Part shown: positions 19,214 to 26,680 of the stretch, piece by piece
How positions within the stretch are numbered: the first letter of the stretch is position 1
How the letters are laid out: the number at the start of each line of letters is the position of its first letter
Source: Alloalcanivorax balearicus MACL04
Lineage (GTDB): Bacteria > Pseudomonadota > Gammaproteobacteria > Pseudomonadales > Alcanivoracaceae
Reading direction: 5' to 3'
Assembly: GCF_025532145.1 (NCBI RefSeq)
Contig: NZ_ARXS01000026.1
Location: 1 to 60,152 of the forward strand
Length of the DNA: 60,152 nucleotides
Position numbers and translations under genes: made by a program
The notes under the pieces: generated by a model
The model's input: only the letters and a program-made list of their open reading frames with translations
The model's database searches: none
What the model was told of the DNA's origin: nothing

Positions 19214-19680
19214 CGCGCCAACTCCGCCGCCTCGCACAACGCTTCCAGGGTAGCCTGCAGGCCCTGGCAAACGCCGGCTTCCGGCGCCACCATCAACAAC
19301 CAGGACAACGCCGATACCGGCTGATCCGTGGGCGGCGCCCCCTGAGTCATATCCGCCAGTTGATTCAATAGCAGGCGCTCCGCCTCCAGTTCCGCCTCCT
19401 GGATCTGCCGTTTCAGTTCCCGCGCCCAGCTCTCGGCGGCGGCCCGGCGACGAACCTCGCGCAGCGGTCGCAGATAATCCTTTTCCATGATCTCCGCCCG
19501 CGCCAGCAAGCGCCGGCCCAGAGCCGCGTCCGCCGGGCTGGGGCGGCGGCTCAGCCACAGTGCCGCCAGCACCGCCGCCACCGGTACCTGATACTCATCC
19601 TGCAGGCGCAGGCACTGGCGCTCCACATCCGCTCGTCGCCACAAACGCAGCGCGAAAGTCCAAAGCGTGTCCTCGGTCAT
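19210..19680 (-). CDS. TIGR02444 family conserved protein
   Basis: This 156-residue soluble protein starts [26 protein letters not shown] and matches the TIGR02444/DUF2390 family of short helical proteins found across gammaproteobacteria. Function is unknown. It has a strongly charged middle (residues 70-105, rich in Arg and Glu) and no membrane segment or catalytic motif. It overlaps ynfA by four bases and is divergent from the ABC-F gene, with 77 bp between the start codons. Confidence 0.75.
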   Translation of the reverse strand: MTEDTLWTFALRLWRRADVERQCLRLQDEYQVPVAAVLAALWLSRRPSPADAALGRRLLARAEIMEKDYLRPLREVRRRAAAESWARELKRQIQEAELEAERLLLNQLADMTQGAPPTDQPVSALSWLLMVAPEAGVCQGLQATLEALCEAAELAR

Positions 19681-19757
19681 CGGCAGTCCTTCAGTTGCGC
19701 GCGGCCATACCCTACACTGCGCCGGTTTCCACTCAATTGTCGCTGAGTCCTTATACC

Positions 19758-21671
19758 ATGTTGTCCCTGGAACACATCAACCTGCGCCGTGGCACCAGCC
19801 TGCTGCTGGAAGACGCCAACTTCACTCTGCATCAGGGTCAGAGAGTCGGTTTGGTGGGCAAAAACGGCAGCGGCAAGAGCTCCCTGTTCAAGTTGATCAG
19901 CGGCGAGCTGGACACCGACGCCGGGCAGTTATCCCGCCCCACCGACTGGCGTCTGGCAATGATGGCCCAGGAAGTCCCGGCCCTGCCCCAGCCGGCCATC
20001 GACTATGTTCTGGACGGCCACCAGGAGCTGCGCGCCGCCGAGCGGGAACTGGCCCGCGCCCAGGACAACGACGACAGCGATGCCATGGCCCACGCCCATG
20101 CCCGTCTGGACACCCTGCGTGCCTGGGAGCAGCCGGCGCGCGCCGCTACCCTGCTGGCCGGTCTGGGCTTCAGTGAAGCGCAACAGCAACAGCCGGTCAG
20201 CGCCTTTTCCGGCGGTTGGCGCATGCGTCTGAATCTGGCCCAGGTGCTGCTCGCCAATGCCGAGCTTGTGCTGCTCGACGAGCCCACCAACCACTTGGAT
20301 CTGGACGCCATTCTCTGGTTGCAGCAATGGCTGGTGCAACAGCCCGGCGCCTTGATGGTGATTTCCCACGACCGCGCTTTTCTCGACGCCACCGTGGGCG
20401 AGATCCTGCACATCGACCAGGGGCGGCTCAAACGCTATACCGGCACCTATTCGGACTTCGAACGGCAACGGGCGGAACAGCTCTCGCAACAGCAAAAGCT
20501 GTACGAGAAGCAGCAGACCCAGATCGCTCATTTGCAGAAGTTCGTGGATCGCTTCAAGGCCAAAGCCTCCAAGGCCAAACAGGCGCAGAGCCGGGTAAAG
20601 GCGCTGGAGAAGCTGGAGCGTATTGCCCCGGCCCATGTGGATTCCGCGTTCCGTTTCTCGTTCCACACGCCCAAGCGGCTGCCGGATCCGATGATCGACC
20701 TGGAAGGGGTCGGCTGCGGTTACGACGGTCAGCCGGTGCTCACCAATGTCACCCTGAATCTGCGCCCGGAATCCCGGCTCGGCCTGCTCGGCCAGAATGG
20801 CGCCGGCAAGTCCACCCTGATCCGCACCCTGGTGGGAGAATTGCCGGCCATCGGCGGCCATCTGCTGCACGGCCCGGATCTGGTAATCGGTTATTTCCAC
20901 CAACAACAGGTGGACCGGCTCGACGCCAGGGACACGCCTTACCAGTTGCTCAACCGCGAGTATCCGCAATGGAGCGAACAGCAGATTCGCAATGAGCTGG
21001 GCGGCTTCGGCTTTCATGGCGACGAGGTGTTCGCCCCGATCGGCCGTTTTTCCGGCGGCGAAAAGGCGCGCCTGGCGCTGTCACTGATCGTGCAGCAAAA
21101 ACCGTCACTGTTGTTACTCGACGAACCGGCCAACCACCTGGATCTGGACATGCGCGAAGCGCTGACCATGGCGCTGCAGGACTTCGCCGGCGCCGTGGTA
21201 CTGGTTTCCCACGACCGCCATCTGCTGGAAACCACCGTCGACGAATTTCTGCTGGTGGCGGACGGCGGCGTGCGCCCCTTCGACGGCGACCTGGATGACT
21301 ATGCCCGCTGGCTGCAACAGGCCCGCCGCGATGAGCAGGCCGAAGCAAAAGCGGACGACACCCGCTCACCGGTACGCGATGACGCCAAACAGCGGCGCCA
21401 GGACGCGGCCCGCCGCCGCGAGCAACTACGGCCGTTGAAGAAAACCATGGAGAAATGCGAGCAGCGGCTGGAGTTGGCCGGCCGGGAACTGGCCGAGGTG
21501 GAAATGCTGCTGGGCGATGAGGGCCTGTACACCGACAGTGCACGCAAGCAGGAACTGGCCGATCTGCTCGCCCGTCAGGGGCAACTGCGCAACGAGAAGG
21601 AAGAACAGGAAATGGCGCTGCTGGAAGCCATGGAAGCCTTGGAAGAGGCGGAAAAAGCAGTGAACAGTTAA
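19758..21671 (+). CDS. ABC-F family ATPase (YheS-like)
   Basis: This 637-residue protein has two ABC ATPase domains in one chain and no membrane segments, as in ABC-F translation factors that act on the ribosome. The first domain has GLVGKNGSGKSS, FSGGWRMRLNLAQ and DEPTNHLDLD. The second has GLLGQNGAGKST, FSGGEKARLALS and DEPANHLDLD, with Ala in place of the usual Thr. A charged interdomain linker (about residues 240-300) and a C-terminal coiled coil (from about 540) fit the YheS subgroup. I use the ATG at 19758; the frame opens 66 codons earlier with unrelated sequence. Confidence 0.92.
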   Translation: MLSLEHINLRRGTSLLLEDANFTLHQGQRVGLVGKNGSGKSSLFKLISGELDTDAGQLSRPTDWRLAMMAQEVPALPQPAIDYVLDGHQELRAAERELARAQDNDDSDAMAHAHARLDTLRAWEQPARAATLLAGLGFSEAQQQQPVSAFSGGWRMRLNLAQVLLANAELVLLDEPTNHLDLDAILWLQQWLVQQPGALMVISHDRAFLDATVGEILHIDQGRLKRYTGTYSDFERQRAEQLSQQQKLYEKQQTQIAHLQKFVDRFKAKASKAKQAQSRVKALEKLERIAPAHVDSAFRFSFHTPKRLPDPMIDLEGVGCGYDGQPVLTNVTLNLRPESRLGLLGQNGAGKSTLIRTLVGELPAIGGHLLHGPDLVIGYFHQQQVDRLDARDTPYQLLNREYPQWSEQQIRNELGGFGFHGDEVFAPIGRFSGGEKARLALSLIVQQKPSLLLLDEPANHLDLDMREALTMALQDFAGAVVLVSHDRHLLETTVDEFLLVADGGVRPFDGDLDDYARWLQQARRDEQAEAKADDTRSPVRDDAKQRRQDAARRREQLRPLKKTMEKCEQRLELAGRELAEVEMLLGDEGLYTDSARKQELADLLARQGQLRNEKEEQEMALLEAMEALEEAEKAVNS

Positions 21672-21726
21672 TAAGGAATAGTGAATCGGGGGCGCTTGCT
21701 GCCAACAGTTTTCCACAGAAAGAACC

Positions 21727-21811
21727 ACGAAGCCGCTGTAGGAGCTTGCCTGCAAGCGAATGGGCTCCCCCAAAAAATTCGCTTGCAGGCAAGCTCCTAC
21801 AGCGGCTTCGT
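21727..21811. repeat. REP-like palindrome (35-bp perfect arms, compensatory variant)
   Basis: The arms 21727-21761 and 21777-21811 are exact reverse complements with a 15-bp loop. This copy reads CTGTAGGAG in the left arm and CTCCTACAG in the right arm, where other copies have CTGTGGGAG and CTCCCACAG. It is therefore changed on both sides so that pairing is kept. It fills the convergent gap between the ABC-F gene and the HemS-like gene. Confidence 0.93.
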
Positions 21812-21831
21812 AATGACCTCGGGGCGCCGCC

Positions 21832-22812
21832 TCAGGCGAACAAAGCGCCGGGGCGGCCCTCCTGAATCAGGGCTTCACCGAGCAAGGTCAGCCAGGCATC
21901 CTCGTCCCCACCGGAGGATAGCGTCCACAACCAACGCCCCTCCGAGTCGAGCGCTTCCAGGGCGGTCAGCACCCGGCCCGGTCCCGGGCGGCGCAGACGC
22001 CACACCGACGCCACCCGTCCCATATCGAGACTGATCAGGGTGCCGTTATGGGCCAGATGACATTGCCCTTGCTGCCAGCGTGGCGAAGACCAGGGCGCGC
22101 TCAGGCACAACCTGACGCCACGGTTACCGGTACACACCGTCAATGGCGTGGCGCGCTCGGCGGCCAGAGACAATAGTGACGGTACCGTTTCGCTGCGTAC
22201 CGGGCAGGCGAACTTGTCCCGTACCGCCTGATACAACACCTGCCGGCGATCCCCCACCTGGCGCAGTAGTTCCTCGAACGCGTCCTCGTCGCTTTGCGAC
22301 CAGCGTCGTTCCCAATCCATAAGCGAGCCCGTCGGCCGGTGCGGCGCACGAACAGCGAGCGGACAGCCCAATTGTTGCTGATCCGGATGCAGCATGGCAC
22401 AAACCAGTTCTTCGAAGGCCAGGCCGCCGCTTTCCGGCGCCACCGCCATTTGCTGCACCGGCTCACCGTAGTCGTCGAAAAACAGCAGGCTGCGTGCCGG
22501 CAGATCCGCCACCGGCGCCAGTACCGCCAGCACCGAGCGCCATTGGCGAACGTCCAGCTCCTGGCGCATGCGGCACTGGTCACCGCGGCAGTCCAGCCCG
22601 GGACTGGAGCCGGTCAGGGCCGGATAGCGTATTGACTGGGAAACCCGGCCGCCGCTGGCGAAAGTGGTTACCACCAGGGAGCCAAGCCGATAGAGTCCTT
22701 TGAGAATCGCCATGGGCTCTTCCTGGAGCCTCAGTACGCGATCACCCAGGGCGGAGCGACAATGTCGCAGGGTCGCCGACTGGGCAGTGCCGCCTATGGC
22801 CATTACCGTCAC
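21832..22812 (-). CDS. Hemin-degrading factor-like protein (HemS/HmuS-type)
   Basis: This 326-residue cytosolic protein has a two-lobe layout reminiscent of HemS/PhuS/ChuS heme-handling proteins. The segment from RQWRSVLAVLAPV to LLFFDDYGEPVQQM resembles one lobe. The segment NGTLISLDMGRVASVWRLRR followed by LTALEALDSEGR resembles the end of the second lobe. I place the start at the GTG at 22812, which has GGAGG seven bases upstream; later ATGs lack one. It sits downstream of hemP and probably belongs to the same Fur-regulated unit, despite a 124-bp gap. The family call rests on context and remembered motifs, not on a search. Confidence 0.65.
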   Translation of the reverse strand: MTVMAIGGTAQSATLRHCRSALGDRVLRLQEEPMAILKGLYRLGSLVVTTFASGGRVSQSIRYPALTGSSPGLDCRGDQCRMRQELDVRQWRSVLAVLAPVADLPARSLLFFDDYGEPVQQMAVAPESGGLAFEELVCAMLHPDQQQLGCPLAVRAPHRPTGSLMDWERRWSQSDEDAFEELLRQVGDRRQVLYQAVRDKFACPVRSETVPSLLSLAAERATPLTVCTGNRGVRLCLSAPWSSPRWQQGQCHLAHNGTLISLDMGRVASVWRLRRPGPGRVLTALEALDSEGRWLWTLSSGGDEDAWLTLLGEALIQEGRPGALFA

Positions 22813-22936
22813 GATCCTACCTCCAAGGTACGCGAAGAAATTAGGGTGTGGGCAGCTGGCGGCGGCTGGCTTTCCACAGTCAGGGAGAACTGTTGGGGCC
22901 ACGGGCGTGGCCGGCATTCTGGTTAGTCGGAACAAG

Positions 22937-23119
22937 CTATTTGGTCAGAATCAAGCGGTCGTTGGCGGTGCGCCGTAACAGGTAACGCTCGCCGCCGTGC
23001 TCGATCCAGAGTTTGCCATCGGCATTGAGCAAGGCACGGCTGGCGACGCTGTCTTCCTGTACGGCGATGCGTCGGCCACTGCGAGTGGCGATGGTCACCG
23101 GTTTTTTCCATTGCGACAT
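22937..23119 (-). CDS. hemP: Hemin uptake protein HemP
   Basis: This 60-residue protein matches the HemP/HmuP family. It has SRALLNADGKLWIEHGGERY followed by LLRRTANDRLILTK, the conserved C-terminal pattern. HemP proteins are small regulators needed for heme receptor expression or heme uptake in several proteobacteria. I choose the ATG at 23119 because AGGAG lies six to seven bases upstream. An upstream ATG at 23140 has only a sequence directly abutting it. A strong Fur-box match lies 30-50 bp upstream. No heme receptor gene is in the window. Confidence 0.88.
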   Translation of the reverse strand: MSQWKKPVTIATRSGRRIAVQEDSVASRALLNADGKLWIEHGGERYLLRRTANDRLILTK

Positions 23120-23149
23120 GGCGGGCTCCTGTTCGCTCATCCTTTAACT

Positions 23150-23168
23150 GAGAATGATTATCATAACA
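23150..23168 (-). promoter_or_regulatory. Fur box upstream of hemP
   Basis: The 19 bases GAGAATGATTATCATAACA match the consensus GATAATGATAATCATTATC at 14 of 19 positions, including the whole central AATGAT-n-ATCAT core. It lies directly upstream of the hemP ribosome binding site, where Fur with iron would block transcription. It could also affect the divergent gene at 23256. Confidence 0.85.
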
Positions 23169-23255
23169 CCTCAATAGTGCCGTCAACCTTTGTTTACAAG
23201 AAATCCGACCCTCATCATCTCGCCGCGCCGTTCGATCCTGGTTACACTCAAAATC

Positions 23256-23774
23256 ATGATGACATCGATAGCTGCTTCCGCCATTCGTACGCCGCAAGAA
23301 AAACTGGCTGCCATCCTCGACAGCCACCAGCCCCGTCGCCTGCTCACCGTCAGCCTTAACCCGGTCCCGGTCGCCGAACACTGGTGCGACGATCATGACT
23401 GCGAATTGATCCGCATCCAGGAACAAAACCCTTTCGACGCTCTCGATCACATCGACCGGGTAGACATGGCGATCGTCGCCGATCAGCTGGAATACATGAG
23501 TCAGCGTGACGGTGAGTCCTTGATCGGCCTGCTGCGCAACCTGCACACCGATTCCCTGGTGGCGGTCTACCAACCGCACCTGGCACCGGAAAAACTGCGC
23601 TGGCCCAGCAATGGCTTCCTCGCTCTGGGATGCCGGGAGGAAGGTCATTTCGCTCACGATCAAAGAGAACTTCTGCTCTATAGCTACGACCTGGATTCGT
23701 ACAATTTCAAACGCGCCTGGAATAATCCTCGTTTCTGGGCCAACCCGGAGAACTGGGGCAAGTATTGGTGGTGA
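23256..23774 (+). CDS. Conserved protein of unknown function (DUF6231-like)
   Basis: This 172-residue soluble protein has a Rossmann-like start (RRLLTVSLNPVPVAEHW), a DMAIVADQLEYM strand-turn and a hydrophobic LIGLLRNLHTDSLVAVYQ helix-strand. This resembles a degenerate methyltransferase-like or DUF6231 fold. The C-terminus is unusual: Asn, Trp and Tyr rich (NNPRFWANPENWGKYWW). The start is the first of two in-frame ATGs at 23256 and 23259, with a weak ribosome binding site. It is divergent from hemP and shares the Fur-box interval, so iron control is possible. No function is assigned. Confidence 0.65.
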   Translation: MMTSIAASAIRTPQEKLAAILDSHQPRRLLTVSLNPVPVAEHWCDDHDCELIRIQEQNPFDALDHIDRVDMAIVADQLEYMSQRDGESLIGLLRNLHTDSLVAVYQPHLAPEKLRWPSNGFLALGCREEGHFAHDQRELLLYSYDLDSYNFKRAWNNPRFWANPENWGKYWW

Positions 23775-23854
23775 TCGCGATTTATTCCCGGCCGGTAGCC
23801 AAGACCGCGCGCCTCAAGTAAGGTGACGCGCGACCCGTCCAGACATGCAGACCG

Positions 23855-24535
23855 ATGATCTTCGAGCGCCTCAAGGAAGCCCTTTATTTCTGGCGACGCC
23901 ACTTGGCCGCCCTGTTTCTGATCAGTGCCCCTTTCGCCCTGCTCGGTGAAGCCGCGCAGTGGGTGATGGGCCCGTTTCTGATGTTCGATGGGGATCAACT
24001 GACCGGCATCAATCTGAGCGTGGGCCTGGTCATGCTGCTGATCCGGCCGCTGGCGGAGGGCGCGTTGATCATGCAGCTGGCGTCGATACACCAAGGCCGC
24101 GCCCAAGGTGTGATCGCTTGCACCCTGCCCGCGCTGATGCTGTACCCGGCGCTGGTGCTGACCTACTTCCTGATCGGTATCGGCGTCACCCTGGGCTGGA
24201 CGCTGCTGTTCTTCCCGGCACTGTGGGTTTATACCCGCCTGTGCTTCGCCCCGTTCCGGGTCGTGCTGCACCGGCAGTCCCCGATCGCCGCCTTGCGCGG
24301 CGCTTTCCAGCATAGCGGTCCGTGCCAGTGGCCGCTGCTGGGCGCCATCCTCCTCACCGGGCTGATCATGTTCGGTCTGATCGGCCTGACCAATACCCTG
24401 TTCGTCGGCCTGCTTGGCGAAAGCGCCGGGGTCGGCCTGGTGATCAACGTGTTGGCCTCCCTGATCACCACCCTGATCAACGTAGTGGTGTTCCGCTTCT
24501 GGCTCTTGAACGATCCCGGTACTCAGCAGCCCTGA
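23855..24535 (+). CDS. Multi-pass inner membrane protein of unknown function (YciC-like)
   Basis: This 226-residue integral membrane protein has about five to six hydrophobic segments. They lie at roughly residues 15-40, 55-70, 82-105, 108-130, 160-185 and 193-217. An amphipathic N-terminus (MIFERLKEALYFWRRH) precedes them. The layout resembles the UPF0259/YciC group, whose function is unknown. It follows the DUF6231-like gene by 80 bp on the same strand, and its stop lies three bases from that of the convergent methyltransferase gene. Confidence 0.7.
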   Translation: MIFERLKEALYFWRRHLAALFLISAPFALLGEAAQWVMGPFLMFDGDQLTGINLSVGLVMLLIRPLAEGALIMQLASIHQGRAQGVIACTLPALMLYPALVLTYFLIGIGVTLGWTLLFFPALWVYTRLCFAPFRVVLHRQSPIAALRGAFQHSGPCQWPLLGAILLTGLIMFGLIGLTNTLFVGLLGESAGVGLVINVLASLITTLINVVVFRFWLLNDPGTQQP

Positions 24536-24538
24536 CCG

Positions 24539-25957
24539 TCAGCGGCCCCGCGGCACCCAGCGCAGGGCCCGGAACCCTTGGTTCGCCAAAGCGTCCCGCG
24601 CCAACACCCGCCGCACCCGTTCGCGGGTCAGCTCGGCGATGGTGGGCCAGCGTGTATCACCGGTGGGTTCGCTGCCCTGCACCAGGACAAAGCGGCGCCG
24701 GCTGCGTTGATCCCGGTTCAATTCCAGTACCGCCTGCCCGGTGGTGCCGCTACCGGCAAAGAAATCCAGCACCAGATCCCTGGGCCCGGTGGCAATTTCC
24801 AGCAGAAAGCGGATCAAACGGGTGGGCTTGGGATAGGAAAACGGCGCCTGACCACCGAACAAGGCCTGCAGCTCCTGGGTACCTGAGCGGGCGGTGCCGT
24901 AGTGATGCCCATCCAGCCAGGTCACCGGCACCTCGCCAAAAGGCGCTTTCTCGCGCTGGAACACTTTCAGTTGCGGCCGCCCGCGTCCACGCCGTCCGAA
25001 CAGGATGCGCCCCTGCCCATTCAGCTCCTTGAACCGTTCCTCGCCGGTACGCCAGCACCGTCCCTCCGGCGGCCAGAATGTCTCCCCGGTGTTCGGATTG
25101 GTGATCGGGTAGGTCAGCCCCGGGCGGCGGTTAGGCGCGTCGAAGGGATCCAGCTTCCAGGGGCCGCGCGGGTCGTCATCCGGATTGCTGTAACGGTCAT
25201 CGATCAACGGGCCGGGGCGCACCGCGAACCCCGGCAAACGATCCCATACTTCCTGATTGCTGGCGGTCAGACGCCGCTGCTGGCGCCGCCGCGTCCGGGC
25301 ATAGGCAAGGATATATTCGTGCTGCACGCTGAGGTCGGTGTCGTTTTGCCGTGAGGTGCGCGACTGCCAGGGAAAAGTGGCGACGAAATTGTCCGGGCCG
25401 AAGATCTCGTCGAGAATCAGGCGCAGAGTGTGCACCTCATGATCGTCGATGCTGACGAACAGCACTCCATCATCGCGCAACAGCTCCCGCGCCAGTAGCA
25501 GCCGCGGGTACATCATGTTCAGCCAGCGGGCATGCAGGCGGCCACTGTCATCGTTCTCGCCGGTGTCACCGGCCAGGGCCAGATAAGTGGCCACGGAATG
25601 GCGATAATTGTCCGGATACAGAAAGCCCCGGCCGGTATTATAGGGCGGGTCGATGTAGATCATTTTCACCTGGCCGCGCAGTTCCGGCTGCAGATGATGG
25701 AGCACCGCCAGGTTGTCGCCCTCGATGATACGGTGAGGAGTCGCTCCGGTGGTCAGCGGCTGCCGCAGGCGTTCCAGGCGACCAGCGGGCACCCGGGCCA
25801 ACTCGGCAAGCATGGCCTCCTTGCCTGGCCAGTAAAGGCCGAAACCACCATTGTCACGGGGGTCGTTGAGGGAAAATCCGGTTTGCGAATTTGCAAAATC
25901 ATTCTTGCTGGAAGGTCTATAGTAAAAATCAAGAACAGCAGCCCCATCCATATCCAT
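24539..25957 (-). CDS. Orphan site-specific DNA methyltransferase (type III Mod-like, beta class)
   Basis: This 472-residue DNA amino-methyltransferase has the catalytic motif DPPY at residues 103-106 (MIYIDPPYNTGRGF). The SAM-binding motif DFFAGSGTTGQAV lies late, near residue 400. That order is of the beta class, typical of type III Mod proteins and adenine-N6 or cytosine-N4 enzymes. A target-recognition segment lies between them. It is shorter than most type III Mod subunits (about 600). No restriction subunit is present nearby. I use the ATG at 25957; a TTG one codon upstream is also open. It diverges from two XRE regulators that look like controller proteins. Confidence 0.88.
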   Translation of the reverse strand: MDMDGAAVLDFYYRPSSKNDFANSQTGFSLNDPRDNGGFGLYWPGKEAMLAELARVPAGRLERLRQPLTTGATPHRIIEGDNLAVLHHLQPELRGQVKMIYIDPPYNTGRGFLYPDNYRHSVATYLALAGDTGENDDSGRLHARWLNMMYPRLLLARELLRDDGVLFVSIDDHEVHTLRLILDEIFGPDNFVATFPWQSRTSRQNDTDLSVQHEYILAYARTRRRQQRRLTASNQEVWDRLPGFAVRPGPLIDDRYSNPDDDPRGPWKLDPFDAPNRRPGLTYPITNPNTGETFWPPEGRCWRTGEERFKELNGQGRILFGRRGRGRPQLKVFQREKAPFGEVPVTWLDGHHYGTARSGTQELQALFGGQAPFSYPKPTRLIRFLLEIATGPRDLVLDFFAGSGTTGQAVLELNRDQRSRRRFVLVQGSEPTGDTRWPTIAELTRERVRRVLARDALANQGFRALRWVPRGR

Positions 25958-26202
25958 CAATGCCCACTTCGCTCTTTATTTACCGACTTTTCCACGGCCC
26001 TTCTTGGAGATACCGTAGCACGAGGCAGAGCATTTTGGTTTGTATAAACGCAATATGGAAATAAATTAGAGCGACCCGCAAGTCATCACCTTGCAATTCA
26101 ACAAATGTGACGCACCTCTCTTTGCTCAATTGCAAATGTCGCTCTTTGCGATGTTGCAATTATGTCATTGTGCCCCGGACAGCAGCCTATGAAACTTTCG
26201 TC
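25958..26202. promoter_or_regulatory. AT-rich divergent control region with repeated operator-like motifs
   Basis: This 245-bp region lies between the methyltransferase and the first XRE gene and is markedly AT-richer than its surroundings. CGCTCTTT occurs at 25970-25977 and 26140-26147. CTCTTTGC occurs as a direct repeat at 26118-26125 and 26142-26149 (24-bp period). TTGCAATT occurs at 26091-26098 and 26154-26161, with its inverted form AATTGCAA at 26128-26135. These are candidate operators for the XRE proteins. No gene is visible. Confidence 0.6.
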
Positions 26203-26556
26203 ATGGATATCGGGGCCTTACTCAAGGAACGGCGTGAACGCCGCAAAGAAACTCTGGAAGAGGTGGCGTTTCGCGCGGGCACCGATCCGGGCAATTTATC
26301 TCGCATCGAGCGCAACCGTCAGGATCTTTCCGTCAATCGCCTGATCAAATTGTGCGAAGCCCTGGAAATAAGCCTTTCCGAGTTCTTCACGGAGCTGGAG
26401 AAGCGTGCCGGCGGCAACCGGCTCAGTGATCCCACCGCGGCTTTCGACAAGGAAACCCGCTGGTTGCTGAAGACGCTCAAGACGGTCCCGCCGACCCGGC
26501 GCCGCCTGATTCTGGAAGTCACCGAGACCATCGCCAAAAGCGGCCGGCTGGCTTGA
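26203..26556 (+). CDS. XRE-family transcriptional regulator (controller-like), copy 1
   Basis: This 117-residue protein has an N-terminal Cro/C1-type helix-turn-helix: ETLEEVAFRAGTDPGNLSRI at residues 16-35, then VNRLIKLCEALEISLSEFF. A short C-terminal tail holds the segment LSDPTAAFDKETRWLL, which is shared with the next gene. Size and fold resemble the C proteins of restriction-modification systems. I use the ATG at 26203 because it aligns with the second copy; the frame opens 32 codons earlier over operator-like DNA. It is divergent from the methyltransferase. Confidence 0.88.
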   Translation: MDIGALLKERRERRKETLEEVAFRAGTDPGNLSRIERNRQDLSVNRLIKLCEALEISLSEFFTELEKRAGGNRLSDPTAAFDKETRWLLKTLKTVPPTRRRLILEVTETIAKSGRLA

Positions 26557-26616
26557 GCACGATTTCCCTTGCGCAATGGCAAGAGCGTCTGCTCCATTAT
26601 TGCGTAAACGCAAATA

Positions 26617-26662
26617 CGCTCTTTTGCATTTTTGCAAATAGGTCATGGCGGGCAAAAGAGCG
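26617..26662. promoter_or_regulatory. Perfect 11-bp inverted repeat upstream of XRE copy 2
   Basis: CGCTCTTTTGC at 26617-26627 and GCAAAAGAGCG at 26652-26662 are exact reverse complements separated by 24 bp. The same CGCTCTTT core occurs in the promoter region of XRE copy 1 and next to the methyltransferase start. About 40 bp here align with 26131-26170 in front of copy 1. The element is a candidate autoregulatory operator. Confidence 0.6.
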
Positions 26663-26680
26663 CTTACCGACACTTATTCC

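Noticed and set aside
18890-19558. 222-codon frame as a longer version of ynfA
   Set aside because: The extra N-terminal part overlaps the TIGR02444-type gene in another frame and lacks membrane character. The GTG at 19213 gives the normal family length.
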